Shown here: positions 13,261 to 22,680 of the stretch, piece by piece
Position numbering within the stretch: position 1 is the first letter of the stretch
Layout of the letters: each line of letters starts with the position of its first letter
Origin: Tubulanus polymorphus
Taxonomy: Eukaryota; Nemertea; Palaeonemertea; Tubulaniformes; Tubulanidae
NCBI RefSeq assembly: GCF_964204645.1
Contig: NC_134035.1
Span: forward strand, 10,108,501-10,172,500
Reading direction: 5' to 3'
Length of the DNA stretch: 64,000 bases
Notes under the pieces: generated by a model
The model's database searches: none
Told to the model about the DNA's origin: nothing
The model's input: the letters and a program-made list of their open reading frames with translations, nothing else
Position numbers and translations under genes: made by a program

Positions 13261-13800
13261 TTCTGTGGTTACCGACGACCAAACAACACTTAATCGACAA
13301 CATTCATATCCATTATCATAAATACGTTTTATTGATCTCGTTGAAACGATTTACTACAAGTGAAACAAACAAAAAATACAATAAATCTCAGTTCTAAACA
13401 TTTCTAAAAGATCATCAAAATACGAAAAACAGTACAGATTAACACTCACCGAGTTAATGGATATCATATAATTTTAGTATAGATAACTTAAGATCAGGAG
13501 ATCTGAACAGGACAGCACTCACATGACAAGTATCTGTGAAAAATACCCAAAACCTTAATATTGGAAGTTCTGTATTCGTATATAAGCTGCTTTACAGCGA
13601 TTGATTAGACATAGAACAGTGAGCAGGACACGTACAATCTACTATTATGAAAATCCAAAAGCGTGTATACACACTGAATAGGGAACCAAACGAAAAGATA
13701 AACTCTAACCTAACAAATTAGAACACGGGAAAACTCTGGTTAACAAGTACAATAAAGATATACATCGATAGTGAGAATTGTGCATAACATATTCAATGTC
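13261..13800. repeat. Non-satellite block inside the array, copy A
   Basis: A 540-bp stretch starting TTCTGTGGTTACCGACGACC and ending just before CAGTAATTACTG is unrelated to the monomer. It recurs at 16696..17235 with a constant offset of 3435 bp, no indel, and one substitution that I could see (CAATAAAG against CAATTAAG). The surrounding monomers are duplicated too (about 12842..13858 and 16201..17293), the second copy having one extra 76-bp monomer. There is no open frame of note. It could be a transposable element remnant or original unique DNA trapped in the array. Confidence 0.9.
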
Positions 13801-14444
13801 AGTAATTACTGGGTTCGAACCCGGGACACCCCTGTACATCGTCTATTCAGCATCAGGACCACACTGAATCAGTATACAAAAATAGTGGGTTCGAACCCGG
13901 GACACCCCTGTACATCCTATCTTCAGCTTCAGGACCATTCTGAATCAGTATCAGTAATTACTGGGTTCGAGGCCGGGACACCCCTCGGAATCAGTATCAG
14001 GGGAATCAGTATCAGTAATTACTGGGATCGAACCCGGGACACCCCTGTACATCCTCTATACAGCATCAGGACCACACTGAATCAGTATCAGTAATTACTG
14101 GGTTCGAACCCGGAACACCCCTGTACATCATCTATTCAGCATCAGGACCACACTGAATCAGTCTCAGTAATCATGGGTTCGAACCCGGGATACTTCTGTA
14201 CATTATCTATTCAGTATCGGTATCACTCTGAATCATTGTCAGTAATGACTGGGTGCGAATCCAGGACCCCACAGTACATCATCTATTCAGCATCAGTACC
14301 ACTCTGAATCAGTATCAGTAATTACTGGGTTCAAACCCAGGACCCCCGGTACATCATCTATTCAGCATCAGTACCACTCTGAATCAGTATCAGTAGTTAC
14401 TGGGTTCGATCCCGGGACATCCGCTTAGTTTTATAATGATACAA

Positions 14445-14681
14445 TGATCGCCATCTATTGGATTTAGGCAGAACTGACTAGATAGCTCTTATTTGTCTCA
14501 CTGACTCTTCTTTAATGCGTTGAAATCCCAATCGGCATCTGGTGGATTTCTATGCTACTACAGTCTAATGATGGTTATATCCACCAGATGGCGAGTGTGA
14601 TTTTAACCGATTAAAGAAGAGTCAGTGAGACAAGTAAGAGCTTTCTAATCAGTTCAGCCAAATTTCAATAGATGGCGATCA
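14445..14681. mobile_element. Foldback core, copy 13 of 16
   Basis: First copy after the unique block, 1940 bp after copy 12. The CCACCAGATGGCG word is intact. Confidence 0.8.
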
Positions 14682-14968
14682 CTTTAGAAATCTTGATATC
14701 CTCTCTTCGTCAGGCACCCCTGTACATCATCTATTCAGCATCTGGACCACTCTGAATCATTGTCAGTAATGACTGGGTGCGAATCCAGGACCCCACAGTA
14801 CATCATCTATTCAGCATCAGTACCACTCTGAATCAGTATCAGTAATTACTGGGTTCAAACCCAGGACCCCCGGTACATCATCTATTCAGCATCAGTACCA
14901 CTCTGAATCAGTATCAGTAGTTACTGGGTTCGATCCCGGGACATCCGCTTAGTTTTATAATGATACAA

Positions 14969-15205
14969 TGATCGCCATCTATTGGATTTAGGCAGAACTG
15001 ACTAGATAGCTCTTATTTGTCTCACTGACTCTTCTTTAATGCGTTGAAATCCCAATCGGCATCTGGTGGATTTCTATGCTACTACAGTCTAATGATGGTT
15101 ATATCCACCAGATGGCGAGTGTGATTTTAACCGATTAAAGAAGAGTCAGTGAGACAAGTAAGAGCTTTCTAATCAGTTCAGCCAAATTCCAATAGATGGC
15201 GATCA
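14969..15205. mobile_element. Foldback core, copy 14 of 16
   Basis: 3-monomer interval. CACGTTAG right flank. The CCACCAGATGGCG word is intact. Confidence 0.8.
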
Positions 15206-15863
15206 CGTTAGAAATCTTGATATCCTCTCTTTGTCGGGCACCCCTGTACATCCTCTATACAGCATCGGGACCACTCGGAATCAGTGTCAGCAATTACTGG
15301 GTTCGGACCAAGGACACCCCTGTACATCCTCTATGCAGCATCAAGACCACACTGAATCAGTATCAGTAATTACTGGGTTCGGACCAAGGACAACCCTGTA
15401 CATCCTCTATTCAGCATCAGTACCATTCTGAATCAGTATCAGTAATTACTGGGTTTCGAGACCGGGACACCCCTGCACATCCTTTATTCAACATCAGGAC
15501 CACACTGAATCAGTATAAGAAAAATAGTGGGTTCGAACCCGGGACATCCTCTATTCAGCATCAGGACCACTCTGAATCAGTATCAGTAATTACTGGGTTC
15601 GAACCCGGGATACTTCTGTATATTTTCTATTCAGCATCGGTACCACTCTGAATCATTGTCAGTAATGGCTGGGTGCGAATCCAGGACCCCACAGTACATC
15701 ATCTATTCAGCATCAGTTCCACTCTGAATCAGTATCAGTAATTACTGGGTTCAAACCCAGGACCCCTGTACATCATCTTATCAGCATCAGTACCACTCTG
15801 AATCAGTATCAGTAGTTACTGGGTTCGATCCCGGGACATCCGCTTAGTTTAATAATGATACAA

Positions 15864-16100
15864 TGATCGCCATCTATTGGATTTAGGCAGAACTGACTAG
15901 ATAGCTCTTATTTGTCTCACTGACTCTTCTTTAATGCGTTGAAATCCCAATCGGCATCTGGTGGATTTCTATGCTACTACAGTCTAATGACGGTTATATC
16001 CACCAGATGGCGAGTGTGATTTTAACCGATTAAAGAAGAGTCAGTGAGACAAGTAAGAGCTTTCTAATCAGTTCAGCCAAATTCCAATAGATGGCGATCA
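15864..16100. mobile_element. Foldback core, copy 15 of 16
   Basis: 8-monomer interval. Carries a private ACGGTTATATCC change in the loop-side arm. The CCACCAGATGGCG word is intact. Confidence 0.8.
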
Positions 16101-16695
16101 CGTTAGAAATCTTGATATCCTCTCCTTGTCAGGCACCCCTGTTCATCCTCTATTCAGCACCAGGACCATACTGAATCAGTATACAAACATAGTGGGTGCG
16201 AATCCAGGACCCCACAGTACATCCTCTATTCAGCATCAGGACCATTCTGAATCAGTATCGGTAATTGCTGGGTTCGAGGCCGGGACCCCCTGCACATCCT
16301 TTATTCAGCATCAGGACCACACTGAATCAGTATAAAAAATAGTGGGTTCGAACCCGGGACAGCTCTGTACATCCTCTATTCAGCATCAGGACCTCTCTGA
16401 AACAGTATCAGTAATTACTGGGCTCGAACCCTTGCACATCCTTTGTTAAGCATCAGGACCACACTGAATCAGTATCAAAAAATAGTGGGTTCGAACCCGG
16501 GACACCCCTGTACATCCTCTATACAGCATCAAGACCATTCTGAATCAATATCAAAAAATAGTGGGTTCGAACCCGAGACAGCTCTGTACATCCTCTATTC
16601 AGCATCAGGACCACTCTGAATCAGTATCAGTAATTACTGGGTTCGAACCCGGGACACCCTTGTACATCCTCTATTCAACATCAGGACCACTCTGA

Positions 16696-17235
16696 TTCTG
16701 TGGTTACCGACGACCAAACAACACTTAATCGACAACATTCATATCCATTATCATAAATACGTTTTATTGATCTCGTTGAAACGATTTACTACAAGTGAAA
16801 CAAACAAAAAATACAATAAATCTCAGTTCTAAACATTTCTAAAAGATCATCAAAATACGAAAAACAGTACAGATTAACACTCACCGAGTTAATGGATATC
16901 ATATAATTTTAGTATAGATAACTTAAGATCAGGAGATCTGAACAGGACAGCACTCACATGACAAGTATCTGTGAAAAATACCCAAAACCTTAATATTGGA
17001 AGTTCTGTATTCGTATATAAGCTGCTTTACAGCGATTGATTAGACATAGAACAGTGAGCAGGACACGTACAATCTACTATTATGAAAATCCAAAAGCGTG
17101 TATACACACTGAATAGGGAACCAAACGAAAAGATAAACTCTAACCTAACAAATTAGAACACGGGAAAACTCTGGTTAACAAGTACAATTAAGATATACAT
17201 CGATAGTGAGAATTGTGCATAACATATTCAATGTC
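16696..17235. repeat. Non-satellite block inside the array, copy B
   Basis: Second copy of the 540-bp block at 13261..13800. Its near identity over the full length, together with its satellite flanks, indicates a recent duplication of a segment of about 1 kb, by unequal exchange or conversion. Confidence 0.9.
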
Positions 17236-17355
17236 AGTAATTACTGGGTTCGAACCCGGGACACCCCTGTACATCGTCTATTCAGCATCAGGAATCAGTA
17301 TCAGTAGTTACTGGGTTCGATCCCGGGGCATCCGCTTAGTTCAATAATGATACAA

Positions 17356-17592
17356 TGATCGCCATCTATTGGATTTAGGCAGAACCGACCAGATAGCTCT
17401 CATTTGTCTCACTGACACTTCTTTAACGCGTTGAAATCCCAATCGCCATCTGGTTGATTTCTTTGCTACTACAGTCTAATTATGGCTATACTCAGCAGAT
17501 GGCGAGTGTGATTTTAAGGGGTTAAAGAAGAGTCAGTGAGACAAGTAAGATTTATCTAATCAGTTCAGCCAAATTCCAATAGATGGCGATCA
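17356..17592. mobile_element. Foldback core, copy 16 of 16, diverged edge copy
   Basis: Same 237-bp length and terminal repeats, but with many substitutions relative to the other fifteen (for example GAACCGACCAG, CTGACACTTC and TTAAGGGGTTAAAG). The core word reads TCAGCAGATGGCG. Diverged copies at array edges are what unequal exchange and conversion normally leave. The right flank runs into unique DNA at about 17630. Confidence 0.8.
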
Positions 17593-17640
17593 CGTGAGAA
17601 ATCTTGATATCCCTCCTCGTCAGGCATCATCTATTTCATC

Positions 17641-17937
17641 TATTTAGATCCCCCTATGCCATGCGATGTAAGGTACGAGATGGGATAATTCCCGAGATTG
17701 TATAAACTAGTTGCGATACAGTGAGTCAACGACGCCTGTCAGTAAAGGGGTTCTAAAGTTTAGTGCGAGACATATATACGGAAATTCAATTCTCGATGTA
17801 TATATTGTAAAAAGATTGAAAGCTTCATCATTATCAAATGATTTGCTGTAATACAATCATAATCCGCTGGATTTATAGTTTCACAATAAATATGTAATTT
17901 TCTGACGATCCGTGCAAATACAGGTAGAAATCATAAG
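17641..17937 (-). other. 3' flank / probable 3' UTR of the GPCR gene
   Basis: About 300 bp separate the satellite edge from the receptor stop codon. The stretch is AT-rich and non-coding. I see no canonical AATAAA on the minus strand here, so the polyadenylation site is unresolved and could lie within the satellite. Confidence 0.35.
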
Positions 17938-18996
17938 TTATTTGACTGAATTTCTGCAACGGATTTTCACACAGAAATATTCACGAATTTCTCGTCCAAG
18001 TAAAAGATATACGTAGAAATTCACCACATAGTTACACTGTTGGAATTGAGTGAAAATATCAAATAGAAAATTTTTCCGTTCCGTAGAGAGTGGCAGGTAT
18101 GCAGTGACAGCGGTTGGAAGTGTAAATATTGCAAATGCGAGTGAAACTGTAACAAGCATCATTGTTGTACGTATTGACTTTGTAGTTTTCTGATCAGACG
18201 AAACCATTTTTGAACCTCCGAATAAATGAAATATTATAACTGAATTTGATGTGATGATTAGCGTTAAAGGTAGAAGGTACAGGATCATGGCAATTTTCAT
18301 GAAAAACATTATTTGGTCAATCAATTTATAATAACATCCAAAAGTCTTGTCGGAAAAATGCATCGACAAAGTAGGTAGAAAATAAAGAATCACAACATTC
18401 ACTCCGGTTATTATCAATACAGCGAATCTAGCGAATCTCGGTGTACATATCAAACGAGCTGTGAACGGGAAGAGAACAATTGCCGCACGTTCTAGAGATA
18501 TAGCTACTATTAACCAGGAACTATTGCAGCCTGCGAGTAGTACTACGAATTCATAGATTTGACAACCGATCAGTGAATTCATCACATACATTGGACCTGT
18601 TTCTACGTGCAAGAGAACAAACTGTAAAACAGGCAACAAAGACAGATTGACGCAGAACACAAAATCACTGACGGATAAAACGATGAGATAGTTAGCGTAG
18701 GATAATCTCCGAAATCTACGACTTATCATAATCAGGAAAGTAGCTGAATTCCCGAAAGCTCCAAACACGAACAATATAGGCAGAATGACTGATGAAAGCG
18801 TACGGTAGCTACCAGATCTGTTTGCTATAGACATGATGACCATATTACTATGATAGCTTCGAGCAATTTGCAACTCAGTGAGATTCATGATTGACGTGAT
18901 CGAAGAACTGTTTAACGTACTCGGTCGCTTATTGGAAAATGAATTCAGATTGAAATAGATCCACAATAACGTCTTATTTGTGAAGCTGATATTCAT
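17938..18996 (-). CDS. Class A (rhodopsin-like) G protein-coupled receptor, intronless
   Basis: A 352-residue open frame with seven hydrophobic segments. TM1 is about 68-92 with the Gly-Asn pair at 82-83. TM2 is about 101-124 with LSVSD and Asp111. TM3 is about 145-169, starting at Cys145 and ending in Glu169-Arg170-Ala171 where the family has DRY. TM4 is about 190-210. Cys221 in the second extracellular loop is the expected disulfide partner of Cys145. TM5 is about 231-256 with a proline in LLP. TM6 is about 278-300 with Pro294 but no preceding Trp. TM7 is about 314-334 ending in NFYVY (326-330) in place of NPxxY. The N-terminus has several N-glycosylation sequons (Asn2, Asn7, Asn29, Asn38, Asn59), and the C-terminal tail is short and basic. 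The length is normal for the class. The protein should act at the plasma membrane. The overall look is that of invertebrate neuropeptide-type orphan receptors, but the ligand cannot be inferred. The first Met is taken; Met37 is an alternative start. No intron is needed. Confidence 0.9.
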   Translation of the reverse strand: MNISFTNKTLLWIYFNLNSFSNKRPSTLNSSSITSIMNLTELQIARSYHSNMVIMSIANRSGSYRTLSSVILPILFVFGAFGNSATFLIMISRRFRRLSYANYLIVLSVSDFVFCVNLSLLPVLQFVLLHVETGPMYVMNSLIGCQIYEFVVLLAGCNSSWLIVAISLERAAIVLFPFTARLICTPRFARFAVLIITGVNVVILYFLPTLSMHFSDKTFGCYYKLIDQIMFFMKIAMILYLLPLTLIITSNSVIIFHLFGGSKMVSSDQKTTKSIRTTMMLVTVSLAFAIFTLPTAVTAYLPLSTERKNFLFDIFTQFQQCNYVVNFYVYLLLGREIREYFCVKIRCRNSVK

Positions 18997-21337
18997 TTGT
19001 CATTCAATTAGTTTTAATAAGATGAAATTTTCACTTTGTCCACGATTTATTGTTGACGGCGAATGAAAATCAATTTTCTGAAATCTAACACAATTTACTC
19101 GGATTTGTTAATTCTTGCTATTGTATCAGATATAGAATTCTCGAACACAAATCAATGGTGAAATATCTAGTAAAACACCCGAACAGGTTAACGGACATGA
19201 ATAACTGAACTTCCATTTCATTCCCAGAGGTCAGAATGCCATCAAAATGCATCCCATCAATATAGTTGAGAGTCCGAGCACAAATATTCGTTTAACTACA
19301 TTCTACTTTTATCGGTTCATTCTCAATCATTTGTTCTTGTTTCTTTTGAAAAAAGAGACCACTTGTACATAACTTTTATAAAAATTCCCGCAAAAAACAT
19401 TTCGTTCGAACGAAAAGATCATTTCATTCCCACGCAAAAATATAATTTTTCACCTTGGGCACCGGGGGCCCCATAAACAGATAAGCACATGGTGGCACTT
19501 TATTGAATTCTCCCGCCACAGAAAAAAAAATCCTATCCTGTTTAGTGCTGCCACTAAGTTTATAGACAGCGGGGAAACGTGAACTAACATAATACTCGCT
19601 TGCCGAAGTCTTTGAACAAACTATTTACAGATTTGCGGGCCGGATTCCGAATAAAATTCGCAGACACTTAAAACAGCACAACTACATACTTCAATGGCAA
19701 TTTTTCTACAAAAGAATTAGTTTTGAGTAGCTTAATTCGGGTATTTGCATTTTACTTGGGAGAGGGCGATGGATGTTGGTTTCCTTCATTCGGATTTTTT
19801 TCGCAATATATATCATGGAAGAAAAAAATTGGAAGTTTTGTCAGTATCTCAGCTAGTGAATGAATCAGATTATTCAAAAATTTAATTGCTATCTATCCTG
19901 TATAAAAATACAAATCAAGATAAGCAAGAAATAGAATTACCTAAGAAATATGGAAATATCATTCAAAATTAAGGATGGATTCAAAATATCATAAATTATT
20001 AGAATTGGGCGCAACAGTGGTCGGTATTGAACATAGTAAGCAACTTTCATCAAATTCATATTCCGTGTAAAATATGCACGAATATTTTAGTTCACAGAAA
20101 TCCCGCTATCGTTATTCATAGGGGCAGCACTGAACGGTTGAAATTTGATAAAGCCTTGGTATTCTACTGTGGCATGTGAGGAAAACAGATAATAAGTTTT
20201 CATTCAAATTCAATTCAATACTCCACGCAACTAATATGTTTGTTTAAGATGAATAATCTTATCAACTTTGAAGCATTATTGAAGGGAGATCTGCGTTTTG
20301 AGTCAATATTCAAGCCATTTTTGATAGAACTCATTACTCAGCGAATGTATTCGCATTCAGTAAAGCGGCATACTCACATGCCAGAGGAAGAATTTCAAGC
20401 TAAAAAAAACTTCTTATGAAAAACTTGTCCATTTTTTTATCACTTTTGACTCGACTACTGCAATACTTGGAATAACGGAATATCATACGTAAAAACTTCG
20501 AACCACCCAAAATGCAGCTGCAAGTTTTAATTACTCAATGTTCTAAATTTGTTTTCATATATCACCCCTGTTTTATATGAGTCAGATTCATGTATTCACA
20601 GTCTTGCATTCTTTATGTTAGTATACATAATTTACTGTCTCTCCAATAATTTAGTCGGTCATTATAAGCTAACAAGTTCATTCCGTCTCATGTATCATTA
20701 AAAAAAAACATTGGTTTATGGAAACATAGCACTTTTATGGAATGGATCACCCTTATATTATATGTATCGATGATATTGATACTTTTAATGTTAGTCTTAA
20801 AACATATCTATTCACTCAATATTATTCCAACTTATGTTTTAAATCGTTTTGTATTCTGGTTTTTAAGTTACTTTACATATCATCATTGTAAACCGCTTTG
20901 AAACACATGCGCAATAGTTAGTTGTCTAATCGTTAGTGGTAAGCTTTTTTGAGTCTGAGGTTTGCGAAAATATCCGATCGTGATACTACACAACAGACTG
21001 GTGACTGAATATTTCCACCAGTAGACAGGTTCGAACCTATTAGCATCTCAACTGTATTTTTACCACTACAATGTTATCATAACTGTACTCACTGATCAGT
21101 TTTTGGAAATGGCTCATCAATATCAGAGTCACTTGTCTGTGGAAACCAGCTATGCAGCCCTATTGAGTATTTGGGGGATAAGGTCTGCGCGGTAGATTGG
21201 TCCGACTCCTCATCCAGCTCCAAAAAGATTACTTGCTCCGACTTGTGCTTGAAACAAATATACAACCACTAAACACTAATGCGGCAAATATCTTCCTTTA
21301 AAGGTTTTTATTAGACTTTTTTCTTTGTCTATATATT
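18997..21337. other. Non-coding DNA upstream of the GPCR gene
   Basis: This holds the presumed 5' UTR and promoter of the receptor, but I cannot fix a start site. A T-arm-like word (AGGTTCGAACCT, about 21027) has no matching A box at the right distance. No other gene is visible. Confidence 0.35.
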
Positions 21338-22507
21338 TATATATATATATATATATTGTGTTTTGTTTTTTGATGAGATCTTTCGTAGTATCTCATCCAT
21401 GTTTACTACCACATTACAGCTGATTATTGAACTAGTATTATCTTTTTCGTTTCACAAAATGTACACATATCCAGCTCGGTAATTTTTTGTCCGATGACGT
21501 CACTCACTATTTACGGGCGGGGGAGGGGAATTACTCTCCGTGGTAAACACACGGAACGAAACGAAGCGTACAAAATACAGCCATGAAAATATATACCTAT
21601 GCGTTTTTTGTTTCGTTTTTTTTTGGTCAAAATGTGGTCAAATTTTCTACACCTATTCGTGTTTTTAATCGGGTCATCATCGTTAACGTAATCGTTCAAT
21701 GCACTAGATTCTAAAAAATAATTTACATTTATTACACATTTTACAAACAAGCCATCGGTTACCTTTAACAAAATAATAATAATAATGATAATAATAATAA
21801 TCATAATAATAAACTTATCGATGTCAATGATCACTTGATGCTCTATTTGCGAGTCGGTATTTCGTCCGATTTTCATAATCGTATTGCACTGAAATATTAA
21901 GAAACCGTTTCTTTGATTCGACAATTTGCTAATTGAAATACGAGACGAATAGCTCGTTAAATGCTCCTGCAAATAATGTTTCGCGACAAAGAAACCCGGT
22001 AAATGCACATCTTAAAGCCTAAAAATGGGTATGTCACCTTCAAGCTTTAAGTTCAATAGGACATTACAGAGGATTCAGGTACCGGTATATAATAAACAGG
22101 GCAGGAAAATTAAACAAATTAAGTTGAAAACTTCCGAGACATAAGTCAAAAATTGTACTGTGCCATTTTGATAAAGCTTAATATGTTACCTGGCTACCCT
22201 AGCGCTGTATAGTCACCGACCTAGCGGCGCCAACCTCGCCATTCTCATTTGATCGAAGGGAAACAAAAAAAAAATAAACCGAAAATGGAATGACTGACTA
22301 CTATACAAATGAACTGACGAAATAAATCAGAAATAATACCACACACACGAAGGCGGCGGCGCCAACTGTTTTACATCGTTGTAAAATACGCAGAAAATAC
22401 AAGACTCATTTCGTTATTTCGTATTTATAATAATAATAATAATATATATGTATAATATTTTCATTTATAGATTTACAAAAATATACATGTATATTTATGT
22501 ACGGACT

Positions 22508-22594
<87 letters not shown>

Positions 22595-22680
22595 AATGTA
22601 TAATCGTTATATGATTAGTACACTAGTAGTGAGTAGTAGTAGTTTGTTTTACAGACAGATAGATGATGGCCTTGGGCCCA
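21338..22680. repeat. Microsatellite-rich non-coding stretch
   Basis: Contains a short (TA)n at about 21338..21356, an imperfect (AAT)n/(ATA)n run at about 21770..21813, (AAT)n at about 22428..22444, and a long (TA)n from about 22512 to 22597. The 165-codon minus-strand frame at 21511..22008 runs through the (AAT)n block and has no domain, so I do not call it. The only other item is a GGCGGCGGCGCC-type GC patch near 22350. Confidence 0.7.

Larger units (their letters stand above)
3572..17640. repeat. Composite higher-order satellite: 76-bp B-box monomers plus 297-bp foldback inserts
   Basis: The basic monomer is 76 bp, measured between successive GGGTTCGAACCC motifs at 13128 and 13204. It reads CAGTAATTACTG, then GGGTTCGAACCCGGGACA, then a CCCCTGTACATC / CTATTCAGCATC / CTGAATCAGTATC segment. 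Variants include ATCCAGG, TTCAAACCC, TTCGATCCC and TTCGAGACC forms and a monomer lacking about 10 bp after GGGACA. Sixteen inserts of about 297 bp interrupt the monomers at the same phase, between GGGA(CA) and (CA)CCCCTG. Start-to-start distances of the foldback cores are 524, 1426, 895, 524, 894, 523, 524, 894, 894, 524, 895, 1940, 524, 895 and 1492 bp. After removing the insert these correspond to about 3, 8 or 15 monomers, except for the two longest, which contain a unique block. The insert was therefore amplified together with the monomers. Short open frames here are artefacts of the repeat. Confidence 0.93.

Noticed and set aside
3572-17640. CRISPR-like array
   Set aside because: Repeats are contiguous satellite monomers without unique spacers, in a eukaryotic context with no cas genes.
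21020-21045. tRNA-like AGGTTCGAACCT
   Set aside because: Isolated B-box-like word without a supporting D-arm or cloverleaf.
21511-22008. 165-codon minus-strand frame
   Set aside because: It crosses an (AAT)n microsatellite, giving an Ile/Met run, and shows no recognisable feature.
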